A stretch of 64,000 bases of DNA from Ornithinibacter aureus (GCF_009858245.1 NZ_VMSB01000001.1:806001-870000), one strand, 5' to 3'; shown: positions 34,710 to 43,791, numbered from the stretch's first letter. The notes: generated from the letters alone by a model not told the origin. Numbers and translations: made by a program.

Positions 34710-35255
34710 TCAGTCCTCGGCAGGGATTCCGGTGTCCCGCACGAGGTAGAGCCACGGGAAGGCTCGCACGGCGACGTGCCACCCGTCCTGCTCGAGGGCC
34801 GAGGCCGGTCGGGTCCACACCACGCGTCGGTGCTCCCACTGCGTCGGCGTGCGCACGACCTTGTGCTTGAGCATCCCCGCGTCGACCGTTCGCCACCCCC
34901 GGCGACCGGCCAGGGCGAGCTCGGCCATCTCGTCGAAGGCGGTCACCGGGCCCAGCCACCGCACCTCGGGCCCGGGCAGGCCGTCGGCGCCCATGGGCTG
35001 GTCGACCGTGCCCGGCGTATCCACGGCACCGCCGAAGCGTTGCTGCGCGGCCTGACGGGTCAGGCCGAGCACCGTTCCGATCGCCGCCCAGCTGTGGCCG
35101 CCCGAGCGGGCCGTCGCGACCGACTGGTGGAGCAGGTCGCGGGTTGCCTCGTGCGCCTCGGCGGCCCGCCCCACGAGCTCGAGGTGGTCGACGCTCTCCT
35201 GGTCGCTGTCGTCGAGGATGAGCCGACCGACGCGGTCGGCGATCGTGTCACTCAC
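34710..35255 (-). CDS. HTH-containing hypothetical protein
   Basis: This is a 181-residue cytoplasmic protein with a plausible helix-turn-helix at SWAAIGTVLGLTRQAAQQRF (residues about 55-74), preceded by an alpha-helical region. The C-terminal half (AELALAGRRGWRTVDAG ... WLYLVRDTG) is beta-rich and may sense a ligand. The GTG at 35255 overlaps the preceding small membrane-protein gene by 8 nt; an in-frame GTG at 35264 is the alternative. It is probably the regulator that recognises the twin palindromes at 35489-35535, but this is inference. Confidence 0.7.
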   Translation of the reverse strand: MSDTIADRVGRLILDDSDQESVDHLELVGRAAEAHEATRDLLHQSVATARSGGHSWAAIGTVLGLTRQAAQQRFGGAVDTPGTVDQPMGADGLPGPEVRWLGPVTAFDEMAELALAGRRGWRTVDAGMLKHKVVRTPTQWEHRRVVWTRPASALEQDGWHVAVRAFPWLYLVRDTGIPAED

Positions 35256-35487
35256 GACGGTCACGGCTCGGCAGCCACATCGCCCCGCGCTGCTCGACAC
35301 CGTCGCCGCGACTGCCCCACACCCCTCGGCCGATCGCGTAGGCACCGAGCACCATGAGGGCAATGGTCATCCCTTGGAAGACGCCGTGGAAGAACCCTGA
35401 CTCGACCACCCTGCTGAGGGAGCCGGTGAGGAGACCGAGGAGCACGAGGCCCATGCCGAGGGTGGGTATGCCGGGTCGCGAGGTCAT
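35248..35487 (-). CDS. Small membrane protein (two helices)
   Basis: This is a 79-residue protein with two hydrophobic segments (LGMGLVLLGLLTGSLSRV and GVFQGMTIALMVLGAYAIG) and a positively charged tail. It is the first gene of a two-gene unit with the HTH protein and its start codon sits beside a 19-bp palindrome. No family name is certain. The membrane protein/regulator pairing suggests a stress-responsive module. Confidence 0.72.
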   Translation of the reverse strand: MTSRPGIPTLGMGLVLLGLLTGSLSRVVESGFFHGVFQGMTIALMVLGAYAIGRGVWGSRGDGVEQRGAMWLPSRDRRE

Positions 35488-35488
35488 G

Positions 35489-35535
35489 TGTCAATCTTTC
35501 CTTGACATCGCTCGGCTGTCAAGAAACTGTTGACA
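35489..35535 (-). promoter_or_regulatory. Twin palindromic operator TGTCAA-N7-TTGACA
   Basis: Two 19-bp palindromes with identical half-sites lie at 35489-35507 and 35517-35535, 9 bp apart (28 bp centre to centre, nearly three helical turns). The proximal one ends 1 nt before the ATG of the membrane protein and its spacer contains the ribosome site AAGGAAAG. The half-site TTGACA of the distal copy could also serve as a -35 box. A bound regulator would block both transcription and translation start, which fits tight autorepression. Confidence 0.75.
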
Positions 35536-35601
35536 CCCGGACCCGGTAGCGGTGGCCCGGGTGGGTCGGTCGCGCGATCCCCTGGATGGCTCGTGACCCC
35601 G

Positions 35602-36654
35602 TCAGGTGTGGACGAGTCCGTCGTCGCCGACGTGCGGGTTGTGCGCTGTCGGCACCCGCTCGCCGGCCGGTGGCGGCCCGGGTGGGGCGCCGTCACCGAA
35701 CGGTCGCCCACCGAGGGCTTCCCGACCGTGCGGCTGCGCCCAACCCGACAGGTCCGGCCCGGCCGGGACGACCCCGGTGGGATTGATGTCGCGGTGGACC
35801 TCATAGTAGTGGCTCTTGATGTGCACGAAGTCGGTGGTGTCGCCGAATCCCGGGGTGGTGAACAGGTCGCGCGCGTAGGCCCACAGCACCGGCATCTCGT
35901 TGAGCTTGGTCCGGTTGCACTTGAAGTGCCCGTGGTAGACCGCGTCGAAGCGGGCCAGGGTCGTGAACAGCCGGACGTCGGCCTCGGTGATCGTGTCACC
36001 GACGAGGTAGCGCTGGTTCAGTAGGCGTGCCTCCAGGCGGTCCAGCGCCGTGAACAGCCGCTCGTACGCGGCGTCGTAGGCGGACTGGGTGCCCGCGAAG
36101 CCGCAGCGGTACACCCCGTTGTTCACCTCGGTGTAGACCCACCGGTTGACCTCGTCGATCTCGGAACGCAGCGCCTGCGGGTAGAGGTCGGGGGCGCCCT
36201 CGCGGTGGTGCTCGCGCCACTGGGTCGACAGGTCGAGGGTCAGCTGCGGGAAGTCGTTGGTCACGACGACCCCCGTGGGGACGTCGACGATCGCCGGGAC
36301 GGTGATGCCCCGCGGGTACCCCGGGAAGCGCTTGTCGTAGGCGTCCTTGATCCGCGGGATGCCCAGCACTGGGTCGACCCCACCGGGGTCGAGGTCGAAG
36401 GTCCAGGAGTCGGCGTCGTGCGTTGGGCCGCAGATGCCCATGGAGATGGCCTCCTCCAACCCGAGCAGCCGGCGCACGATGATGGCCCGGTTGGCCCAGG
36501 GACAGGCCCGTGCCACGACGAGCCGGTAGCGCCCCGCCTCGACGGGCCACGGGCCGTCACCGGACCCATCGCCCGCGCCGTCGACGGTGATGCGGTCGGT
36601 GATGTAGGTCGTGTCGCGCTCGAAACTCGGCTCGACGTACGTTCCCCCGCTCAT
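35602..36654 (-). CDS. Glutathione S-transferase, Xi class (glutathionyl-hydroquinone reductase type)
   Basis: This is a 350-residue Xi-class GST/ECM4-like protein. The active site is RLVVARACPWANRAIIV (Cys-Pro-Trp-Ala) near residue 50, and NDFPQLTLDL and YLVGDTITEADVRLF are typical of the N- and C-domains. Actinobacteria use mycothiol rather than glutathione, so the physiological thiol may be mycothiol; that is inference. The ATG overlaps the dipeptidase stop by 4 nt. Confidence 0.88.
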   Translation of the reverse strand: MSGGTYVEPSFERDTTYITDRITVDGAGDGSGDGPWPVEAGRYRLVVARACPWANRAIIVRRLLGLEEAISMGICGPTHDADSWTFDLDPGGVDPVLGIPRIKDAYDKRFPGYPRGITVPAIVDVPTGVVVTNDFPQLTLDLSTQWREHHREGAPDLYPQALRSEIDEVNRWVYTEVNNGVYRCGFAGTQSAYDAAYERLFTALDRLEARLLNQRYLVGDTITEADVRLFTTLARFDAVYHGHFKCNRTKLNEMPVLWAYARDLFTTPGFGDTTDFVHIKSHYYEVHRDINPTGVVPAGPDLSGWAQPHGREALGGRPFGDGAPPGPPPAGERVPTAHNPHVGDDGLVHT

Positions 36655-38042
36655 TGCGACCCCTCCCGCTGTGACTGCTCGCCCACCGGAAGCGCACCGA
36701 GCCGGGCGAGCAGCACCGCCTCGGCGACGCAGACCTTCTCGAACTCCTCGAGGTGCAGCGACTCGTTCGCCCCATGGGCCCGGGTGTCCGGGTCCTCGAC
36801 ACCGGTCACGAGGATCGCGGCATCCGGGAAGCGCTGCGCGAAGGCCGCCACGAACGGAATGGACCCGCCGACGCCGATGTCGACCGGGGCCACGCCCCAC
36901 GCGTCCTGGAAGGCCGCCCGTGCCTGGTCGTAGAGCGGGCCGTCGGCATCGGCGGCGAACCCGAGACCGCGGTCATCGAGGGTCACCTCGACCCGGGCAC
37001 CCCACGGGGCGTGGTCGAGCAGGTGGGTGCGCAGCAGCTCGAAGGCCGCCAGGTCGTCCTCGTCGGGGGCGATGCGCATGGAGATCTTCGCCGAGGCGCT
37101 CGGGACGAGGGTGTTCGACGAGGTCGCGACCGAGGGCGCGTCGATGCCGATCGTCGTGATCGCCGGCTTGGTCCAGATCCGCGACAGCAGCGGGCCGGAC
37201 CCGATCGTCGACACCCCGTCGAGCAGCCCTGACTCCTCACGCAGGCGGGCCTCGTCGAAGGGCAGGTCAGCGGCCTCACCGGAGCGCAGGCCCGCGACAG
37301 CCACGTTCCCGTCGTCGTCGTGCAGGCTCGCGAGCAACCGTACGAGGGCGGTGATCGCGTCAGGCACCGCTCCCCCGAACATCCCCGAGTGGATGCCGTG
37401 GTCGAGCGTGGTCACGGTGACGACGACCCGGATCATGCCGCGCAGCGTCGTCGTGAGGGCCGGTTCACCGATGGCCCAGTTCGTGGAGTCGGCCAGCACG
37501 ATCGCGTCGGCCCGCAACCGCTCTCCGTGCCGCTCCAGGATCGTCGGCAACGAGTCGGAGCCGATCTCCTCCTCACCCTCGACGAACACCGTCACGCCCA
37601 CCGGAAGGGCACCGGCGTGCGCGCGCAGGGCGGCGACGTGCGCCATCACCCCGGCCTTGTCGTCGGCGGCGCCGCGCCCGTAGAGCCGCCCGTCCCGCTC
37701 GCTCGGCTCGAACGGCGGGCTGTCCCAGAGGGCGTCGTCGCCGGGGGGCTGCACGTCGTGGTGGGCGTAGAGCATGACCGTGCGGGACCTGGGCGGGCCG
37801 GCGAGGTGGCCGATGACCGCAGGCCGTCCGCCCTCGCGGACGATCTCGACCTCGAGCCCCTCGGCGCGCAGCAGGTCGGCCGTGGCCTGGGCGCTCGCCT
37901 CCACGTGGGCCTGGTCGAACGCGTCGAGGCTGACGCTCGGGATGCGGGTCAGCGCCTCGAGGTCGGCACGCAGCCCGGGCATCAGGGCGTGCACCCGATC
38001 GCGAAGGTCCCGGATCTGGTCGGCAGTCAGCACGTCACTCAT
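36651..38042 (-). CDS. M20/M28-family dipeptidase
   Basis: This is a di-zinc metallopeptidase of 463 residues. The metal ligands are in VMLYAHHDVQPPGDD, YGRGAADDKAGVMAH (bridging Asp), EGEEEIGSDSL (catalytic Glu-Glu) and the C-terminal ARAHGANESLHLEEF (His). A lid/dimerisation domain occupies about residues 190-310. It probably hydrolyses dipeptides in the cytoplasm. It has a leaderless-type promoter and is followed in overlap by the GST gene. Confidence 0.92.
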   Translation of the reverse strand: MSDVLTADQIRDLRDRVHALMPGLRADLEALTRIPSVSLDAFDQAHVEASAQATADLLRAEGLEVEIVREGGRPAVIGHLAGPPRSRTVMLYAHHDVQPPGDDALWDSPPFEPSERDGRLYGRGAADDKAGVMAHVAALRAHAGALPVGVTVFVEGEEEIGSDSLPTILERHGERLRADAIVLADSTNWAIGEPALTTTLRGMIRVVVTVTTLDHGIHSGMFGGAVPDAITALVRLLASLHDDDGNVAVAGLRSGEAADLPFDEARLREESGLLDGVSTIGSGPLLSRIWTKPAITTIGIDAPSVATSSNTLVPSASAKISMRIAPDEDDLAAFELLRTHLLDHAPWGARVEVTLDDRGLGFAADADGPLYDQARAAFQDAWGVAPVDIGVGGSIPFVAAFAQRFPDAAILVTGVEDPDTRAHGANESLHLEEFEKVCVAEAVLLARLGALPVGEQSQREGSQ

Positions 38043-38049
38043 GACGGCG

Positions 38050-38055
38050 ACGATA
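38050..38055 (-). promoter_or_regulatory. -10 box TATCGT for dipeptidase-GST unit
   Basis: On the minus strand TATCGT is followed by 7 nt and the ATG at 38042. It rejects the longer start codons upstream. Confidence 0.55.
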
Positions 38056-38160
38056 CCGACGGCGACGGACAACCTTCACCAGCGACGACGGGGGGCCCGA
38101 CCCAGCGCGCGAGGCGGGGCGCCCGCACGGGCGCGTGCACGGCATCCGGCGCATTGCACC

Positions 38161-38166
38161 TACAGT
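38161..38166 (+). promoter_or_regulatory. -10 box TACAGT for the DUF3043 gene
   Basis: TACAGT, 6 nt, then the GTG at 38173. The divergent dipeptidase promoter lies 105 bp away. Confidence 0.55.
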
Positions 38167-38172
38167 GGTGGC

Positions 38173-38757
38173 GTGTTCGGACGCAACAAGACGACCAACG
38201 AGCAGCTCACCGACGAGGCGCTCCACCCCGCGCGCGAGGGGGCCAAGAACCGGCCCACGCCCAAGCGCAAGGTCCAGGAGGCCGCACGTCGGCAGCCGCT
38301 CGTCGTCGCTGACCGCAAGCAGGCCAAGAAGCTCGACCGCGCCAAGCGCAACGAGCAGATGTACAAGACGCGCCAGGCGATGCTCACGGGTGATGAGTCC
38401 GGGCTGCCGGCCCGTGACAAGGGCCCGGTGCGCCGCTACATCCGCGACTACATCGATGCCCGGTGGAACCTCGCCGAGTTCATGCTGCCGTTGATGCTCA
38501 TCGTGCTGGCGCTCAGCTTCCTGCGCACGAACGAGATCCTCTTCTTCGTCACGATCCTCACCTACGCGATCCTGCTCACCGCGATCGTTGACACGGTGCT
38601 CATGTGGCGCGGGTTGCGCAAGCGCCTCACCGCGAAGTTCGGTGAGGAGGCCGCGAAGGCCAAGGGCAATGGCATGTATGCCGCGATGCGCGCCTTCCAG
38701 CTGCGCCGTTCGCGGATGCCGCGGGCGCTGGTCAAGCGCGGACAGTACCCCGCGTAG
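38173..38757 (+). CDS. DUF3043 membrane protein
   Basis: This is a 194-residue protein with a long basic N terminus (KNRPTPKRKVQEA, DRKQAKKLDRAKRNEQMYK), the conserved GPVRRYIRDYIDARWN, two membrane helices (FMLPLMLIVLALSFL and VTILTYAILLTAIVDTVLM) and a basic tail. The family is actinobacterial and of unknown function. It is followed within 2 nt by the ASCH-domain gene. Confidence 0.88.
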   Translation: MFGRNKTTNEQLTDEALHPAREGAKNRPTPKRKVQEAARRQPLVVADRKQAKKLDRAKRNEQMYKTRQAMLTGDESGLPARDKGPVRRYIRDYIDARWNLAEFMLPLMLIVLALSFLRTNEILFFVTILTYAILLTAIVDTVLMWRGLRKRLTAKFGEEAAKAKGNGMYAAMRAFQLRRSRMPRALVKRGQYPA

Positions 38758-38759
38758 TC

Positions 38760-39314
38760 ATGGACGCTCCCGAGGTCGGGGCCGCCGCCGAGGACAACGC
38801 CGGTGATTCCCGGATGATCCAGTCGTTCTGGCAGGTCGCCAGCATGCGCGCCAAGCTCAACCCCACCGGCTACTACACGGGTGAGCGTCCCGAGGGCCTG
38901 CTGCCGCCGCCGGCCTGGGCGTTCGGCGCCACCCCGGAGGAGGCGGATTCCCTGCTCGCCCTGGTCATCTCCGGCGACAAGACAGCGACCGCCGGTGCCT
39001 TTTGGGACTACGAGGCCGAGGGTGAGGACCTGCCGGCGCCGGGGTCACTCGCCATCGTCACCGACGGTCGAGGTGTCCCCCACGTCCTGATCTCGACCAC
39101 CGAGGTCGAGGTCGTGCCGTTTGACGAGGTCAGTGCCGAGCACGCGTTCCTCGAGGGTGAGGGCGACCGCTCGCTGGCCTCGTGGCGGCAGGTGCACGAA
39201 CGGTTCTTCACCGACCACGCGGCACACGACCGCGGGTTCCAGCCCGACATGCCGGTGGTCCTCCAGCGGTTCACCGTCTTGTATGGCCACACCGCGGTCG
39301 CCGGCAACGACTGA
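38760..39314 (+). CDS. ASCH domain protein
   Basis: This is a 184-residue protein with an ASCH (RNA-binding, PUA-like) domain: ALVISGDKTATAGAFWDYEAEGEDLP is the family core and DEVSAEHAFLEGEGDRSLASW the second motif. A proposed role of the family is RNA binding or hydrolysis of modified nucleosides. It is transcribed with the DUF3043 gene. An internal ATG near 38817 is a possible shorter start. Confidence 0.87.
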   Translation: MDAPEVGAAAEDNAGDSRMIQSFWQVASMRAKLNPTGYYTGERPEGLLPPPAWAFGATPEEADSLLALVISGDKTATAGAFWDYEAEGEDLPAPGSLAIVTDGRGVPHVLISTTEVEVVPFDEVSAEHAFLEGEGDRSLASWRQVHERFFTDHAAHDRGFQPDMPVVLQRFTVLYGHTAVAGND

Positions 39315-39404
39315 ACCGGCTCGCCGGCACCGCCTGACCTCGGCCGGTGGTGCTGGCTTCGCGCTGCTGTTGCGGCGTCGCGCAGGCGGGAGCACACTCA
39401 CGCC

Positions 39405-39737
39405 ATGAGGGGGCAACCGGGACGGGGTGCGCTGGTCGGTCTGGGCGTCGGGGCGCTGCTCGTGGCGGCATTGCTCTGGCTGCCTCGAGCCCTGGAAGGG
39501 GACTTCTACGAGTTCTCTGACCCGCTGGTGTACCTCGGCCTGCCGATCTTGATCGTGGGTGTGGCCGCGGGTGCCCTTTTCGGTTTGCTGACGACGTCAG
39601 CCGCGCACGCGGCATCCGGATCATCGACGACAGGCCCGGCTGTCACGTCCTCCGGACGTCGGGTGGCGAGCATCGCGGCTGGCACCGTGATCGTGCTCGC
39701 CGTGTGGTTCGCGCTCTTTGCCATGGGACTGCTCTGA
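39405..39737 (+). CDS. Small three-helix membrane protein
   Basis: This is a 110-residue hypothetical with three hydrophobic segments (VGLGVGALLVAALLWL, YLGLPILIVGVAAGALFGLL and ASIAAGTVIVLAVWFALFAM) separated by a Ser/Thr-rich loop. No family is recognised. It is the last intact plus-strand gene before the decayed region. Confidence 0.6.
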   Translation: MRGQPGRGALVGLGVGALLVAALLWLPRALEGDFYEFSDPLVYLGLPILIVGVAAGALFGLLTTSAAHAASGSSTTGPAVTSSGRRVASIAAGTVIVLAVWFALFAMGLL

Positions 39738-39775
39738 TCTCACCCTGGGGCATGGCCGCGACCGGGCGTCACGGG

Positions 39776-40491
39776 TCAGAAGAAAACCGCGCCCGCCAGG
39801 TAGCTCGCGCCCATCGTCCCCAGACCGACGGTGAGACTGCGGATCATCATGTGTAGGGCTGACAGGCGACCCACGCCAGCAGCGACGAGCGAGGTCAGAC
39901 ACAGTGACACCACGACCGCGACGACGATGAGGGTGGTCTCGATCGCGAGCGGCACGAACCACGTGATGAGCAGCGGAACCAGCGCACCGATGGTGAACGC
40001 GATCGTCGTCTGGAGCCCGGCGAGCAGGGGTGCCGTGCGGGACGTCACCTCCTCGAGACCGAACTCGGCGTCGAGTTGAGCGCCGAGGGCGTCACGCTCC
40101 ATGAGCTGATCGGCGACCTCGCCAGCGAGGACCAGGGTCAGACCGCGCCCCTCCCAGTACTCCACGAGCTCGGCCCGCTCCCCCGCCGGGTCGGTCGCGA
40201 GCTCCAGGGCCACCTGGTTCGCGATGGCGAGCTCGGTCTCGCGCTGGGCAGCGACCTCCGCCCACTTCGTGCCACCGGCGCTCAGCGCACCGGCCAGGGT
40301 GCCGGCGATGCGGCGAAGATGAGGAGGCGGTCGCCGGCCCCGGCACTCGCGAAGCCCTGGAGGATGCCGGCGATGCCGATGATCCCGTCGTTGGCGTCGA
40401 GGGCCCATGACGCCTCCCTCACCCGGGCGAGGATGCGGCGCCACAGTCCGTCGGCGGCCACGTCCGCTCCAGGGTGCGTTCCGGCATCCAT
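39776..40491 (-). pseudogene. VIT1/CCC1 family transporter, frameshifted
   Basis: The N-terminal part (REASWALDANDGIIGIAGIL, start 40491) and the C-terminal part (AGTLAGALSAGGTKW through the last three helices, stop 39776) are in different frames. Restoring one base near 40310 rejoins them as ...LLIFAAIAGTLAGALS..., the expected first-helix sequence of a VIT (vacuolar iron/manganese transporter) family protein. All other features are intact: an E-rich metal-binding middle region and about five helices. A single-base deletion, or a sequencing error, explains it. Confidence 0.8.
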
Positions 40492-40549
40492 GCGCGGCAG
40501 CGTTGAGCCAATGCGCTGCGGCCGTCGACGGGTGCCGCGATGTCGTGGA

Positions 40550-41494
40550 TCACCGGTTGGGGAAGTCCTGGACGGAGAAGACCGAGTCAACCGGCACCGT
40601 GGTGCACAGGGCGGCCCACGCGCTGTCGTTCGATGAGCCGGTCCTGCCGTGGAACCCGGTGAGCTGCTCGTCCTCGACCATCAAGCCGCCGTTGCCACTG
40701 GGCAAGGTCGAGTAGATCACCGGCCTGGGGGCGTGTTGAGCGTGTCGGAATCCCTCAGCGTTCGGGAAGACCAGGCCGATGTGCTGCACGTCGTCGCCCT
40801 GTGATGTGGTCATGACGGGGCAGCGGCCGTCGGCGAAGGTCACCGTTCCGGTGACGAAGTCAGGGCCGCCACCGTCCGGCTGCCACTGGTAGGTCGGCAC
40901 CGGGAAGTAGCCGAGCTCTGCGGCGGTGCTGGGCGCGGTCGGGCCCGGCTGTGCCGGCAGCGGCGGCGAGATCGTTGATGGGGGCGATGCCGGCTCGTCG
41001 TTGATGACCGCTCCCTCACGCACCTCGGTGCCGGGGCACTGGTCCAGCCACTGCTTCCGGAGGTCAGACGCCGCTGGTACCCCGAACCCGCCGCCATAGG
41101 CGAAGTCCTGTCCTTCGACGGCGAACACCCTTCCCTCCGCATCCACGACGGCCCGCACACCGTCGCCATAGGTCACGCCGGTGGCGTTGGGAAAGAACAC
41201 CGCCTCGGTGACCCGGTCCGCACCCTCACCGTTGCTCATGAGGGTGCACCCCTCGGCGGTGAACCACAGCGTGCCGCTGACCGAGGCGTCCGCACCGGCT
41301 CCCTTGTCCCAGGCGTACGTGGGCACCGTGAAAGTGCTCACGATCGGCCCGCCAGCCGCGGGCTCGTAAGCGCGGGCTCCCGACCCGCACCCGCTCGACA
41401 GCCAGGCGATCACCGCCACTGATGCCAGGCACACGCACAACCGAGCTCGCAGCCCGTGGCGTTGTGCCGATGCGCTTTGGCTACGTCCTGACAT
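40550..41494 (-). CDS. Lipoprotein with two duplicated domains
   Basis: This is a 314-residue secreted lipoprotein; the lipobox is LSSGC near residue 34. The mature part is an internal duplication. Repeat 1 begins FTVPTYAWDKG and repeat 2 FPVPTYQWQPDG; each has a [VF]SGT[LV]-type strand (SGTLWFTAEGCTLM / TGTVTFADGRCPVM), an FPNA[TE]G motif and a second Cys near the end. Two Cys per repeat suggest a disulfide. A Pro-rich linker separates them. Function is unknown. The ATG at 41494 gives a normal signal peptide. Confidence 0.72.
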   Translation of the reverse strand: MSGRSQSASAQRHGLRARLCVCLASVAVIAWLSSGCGSGARAYEPAAGGPIVSTFTVPTYAWDKGAGADASVSGTLWFTAEGCTLMSNGEGADRVTEAVFFPNATGVTYGDGVRAVVDAEGRVFAVEGQDFAYGGGFGVPAASDLRKQWLDQCPGTEVREGAVINDEPASPPSTISPPLPAQPGPTAPSTAAELGYFPVPTYQWQPDGGGPDFVTGTVTFADGRCPVMTTSQGDDVQHIGLVFPNAEGFRHAQHAPRPVIYSTLPSGNGGLMVEDEQLTGFHGRTGSSNDSAWAALCTTVPVDSVFSVQDFPNR

Positions 41495-41736
41495 CCCACC
41501 ACCTCCCACGGTGACGTGTGCCCCCGGACTGCCCACAGGTCATCAGCCGATGGAACCGATGCACAATCGCAACGCTCCCGGCCAGCGTCACGTGCCGCGC
41601 GCCGCTGGTGTCGCCCCGGTTGCGGCATGTCCGGATGGATTCTGTGTGTGCGATGTGGATGATGCAGGCATGAGGCCACAGTTCGCCATAACCCATGACG
41701 GGCCAGGGGCGTGCCGACTTCGATCTACACGGCGGG

Positions 41737-42163
41737 TGGTCACCCGCAATGCGACAGGCGTTCTAGAACTCAGGCGCGGACGGGCTCGTCGCCAACTACG
41801 CCCGGGGCTTCGTGGGCAGCGACATTGAGTTCGTCCGCGAGCTCCCGTTGCGCCGGCTCAACATCCTCGACCGCGGGATCACCGACTTGACCGCGGTTCA
41901 TGACCTCGGCTCAACACTCGAGGAGTTCCGCGTCCAGGCCGCCCCTGGCTCCCACGTCGACCTGACGCTCCTCCCGATGCTTGGGGTCCTGGACTGTACG
42001 TGGGACCAAGGTCGAGCACACCATCGGTGTCGCCGGCTGGCTCGAGGACCTGTCCCTGAGCCCGTACCGCGAGCTCGACATGACCCCGCTACACCATCCA
42101 CAGTTGATCAGATCCGAGCCCAACTCGGGATCCAGCAGTGATCGGCACAACCGTCCTTGGTGA
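41737..42163 (+). pseudogene. Leucine-rich-repeat-like gene relic
   Basis: Fragments of one protein appear in consecutive frames: VVTRNATGVLEL (41737 onward), then GLVANYARGFVGSDIEFV and RRLNILDRGITDLTAV (from 41779), then HTIGVAGWLEDLSLSPYREL after a one-base shift near 42010. The regular Leu pattern looks like a bacterial leucine-rich-repeat or STM4015-like protein. At least two frameshifts and no start codon indicate a decayed gene. It lies in a 980-bp stretch with no intact gene. Confidence 0.5.
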
Positions 42164-42475
42164 GCGCCATCCGCGGCAAATCCGGACGGGGGGGGGACCT
42201 CAGAATCCGAGATCTCGGCGGTAGTCGAGGAGTCAAGACATGCGCGGGATCGCGCGATTCCGTGTGCGTGTTGCGACTCCTCGACTGGCCGACCGGGATA
42301 CGTCCGACCATCCGCATGTCCGCGAAACCGGCAGTCCCGCGGCCCAGCGTCACGGAGCGAAGCGCGGCGCCCGTACTGGGCGCGGAGTCTCATGGGTGGT
42401 CGACCCCGGCGCCCACGTCGTAGACAGGTGGCACACGAGGTGGCACACAGGACAGGTGGCAAACAGGTCGAAGCG
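42164..42475. other. Non-coding stretch with inverted and direct repeats
   Basis: No convincing gene is present. It contains a run of nine G at 42188-42196, a perfect 12-bp inverted repeat AGTCGAGGAGTC (42223-42234) with its complement at 42275-42286, and three direct copies of GGTGGCA[CA]AC within 42427-42462. These could be remains of a mobile element or a regulatory region, but I see no transposase. Confidence 0.5.
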
Positions 42476-42691
42476 TCAGGGCGCGGGCGCCAGGCTCATC
42501 GGCCCGTAGACCTTCTCGCCGTCTCGCCACAGCGTGACCGCAGCGACACCGGCATCCGTGAGGTCGGCCCAGACCTCGCCGAACCACGACTCGGCGTCCG
42601 ACTGGGTCGGAAAAACCGTCGCGCCAAGTGAAGCGGCATCCATCGCCGACCCGGCGGCATCCTCGTACGACCACGTCCAGCGCCCGGTCAT
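42476..42691 (-). CDS. Small conserved hypothetical protein next to gcvT
   Basis: This is a 71-residue acidic, Trp-rich protein ([40 protein letters not shown]) without membrane segments. Its ATG overlaps the gcvT stop by 4 nt, so it is translated together with the aminomethyltransferase. Function is unknown. Confidence 0.78.
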   Translation of the reverse strand: MTGRWTWSYEDAAGSAMDAASLGATVFPTQSDAESWFGEVWADLTDAGVAAVTLWRDGEKVYGPMSLAPAP

Positions 42692-43791
42692 GAGGAGCGC
42701 ACCCCGACCTCGACGAACGGGGGCTTGGACACCGTCGCCCCCACGTCACGGCCGCGAACGTCGATGACGACGTCGTCACCGAGCGTGACAGACCGGTCGA
42801 GCAGGGCCAGAGCGATGCCCTGCTTGCGGGTCGGCGAGAACGTCCCGGAGGTCACCTCACCGACGACGTTTCCGTCAGCGTCCTTGACCTCGCAGTGCGA
42901 ACGCGGGATGCCGCGACCGGTCACGACGAGCCCGCGCATCAGACGGGACTCCTTCGCGGCGCGCTGCGCAGTGAGCGCCTCGCGGCCCCAGAACGCGGGC
43001 TTGTCCCAGCCGACCGCCCAGGCCGCGCCAGCCATGACCGGGGTGATGTCGAGCGACAGGTCGTTGCCGTGCAGCGGGTACCCCATCTCGGTGCGCAACG
43101 TGTCGCGGGCGCCGAGACCACACGGCATCCCACCCTGCTCGATCACCGCGGCAGCCAGCGCGTCCCACACCGACGAGGTGACGTCCCACGCCGGCACGAT
43201 CTCGTAGCCCCGCTCCCCCGTGTAGCCGGTGCGGCAGACGATGACGGGCAGCCCTTCCCACTGGGTCTCCACGAAGCTCATGTAGTCGTGGTCGACGGGC
43301 AGCCCGAGACCGGCCAGCACCTCGTCGGACTTCGGCCCCTGCACCGCGATGACGCCGTAGCGGTCGTGCAGGTTCTCGACGGTGATCCCCTCGGGCGCGG
43401 CTGCGGCCAGCAGCTCGACGACCGCCGCCGTGTTCGCCGCGTTGGGGATGAGGAAGACGTCGTCGTCCGAGCGCAGGTACTGGATGAGGTCGTCGACGAC
43501 CCCGCCCTCCTCGGTGCAGCACATCGTGTACTGCGCCTGGCCGGGCTCGATGCGGCGCAGGTCGTTGGTCAGGCAGGCGTTGACGAAGTCCGCCGCGCCG
43601 GGGCCCGACACCCGCGCCTTGCCCAGGTGCGACACGTCGAAGATCCCGACTCGCTCCCGCACCGCCGTGTGCTCGGCGACCACCCCACCACCGGGGTACT
43701 CGATCGGCATCGACCACCCCCCGAAGTCCGCCATCTTGGCGCCGAGGGCAACGTGCTGGTCATGGAGCGGGGAGTGCAGCAGCTCGGTCAT
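42688..43791 (-). CDS. gcvT: Glycine cleavage system T protein (aminomethyltransferase)
   Basis: This enzyme transfers the methylene group of glycine from the H-protein lipoyl arm to tetrahydrofolate. The 367-residue protein has the folate-site motifs [24 protein letters not shown] and [19 protein letters not shown], with the conserved Asp in the loop. The ATG at 43791 is preferred to a GTG at 43800 because a TAACGT box lies 7 nt before it. gcvP and gcvH are not in the window; lipoyl synthesis genes are 17 kb away. Confidence 0.93.
   Translation of the reverse strand: MTELLHSPLHDQHVALGAKMADFGGWSMPIEYPGGGVVAEHTAVRERVGIFDVSHLGKARVSGPGAADFVNACLTNDLRRIEPGQAQYTMCCTEEGGVVDDLIQYLRSDDDVFLIPNAANTAAVVELLAAAAPEGITVENLHDRYGVIAVQGPKSDEVLAGLGLPVDHDYMSFVETQWEGLPVIVCRTGYTGERGYEIVPAWDVTSSVWDALAAAVIEQGGMPCGLGARDTLRTEMGYPLHGNDLSLDITPVMAGAAWAVGWDKPAFWGREALTAQRAAKESRLMRGLVVTGRGIPRSHCEVKDADGNVVGEVTSGTFSPTRKQGIALALLDRSVTLGDDVVIDVRGRDVGATVSKPPFVEVGVRSS

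Noticed and set aside
42157-42509. Small plus-strand reading frames after the LRR relic
   Set aside because: No ribosome site, no recognised domain, atypical residue composition and an embedded inverted repeat; best treated as non-coding.
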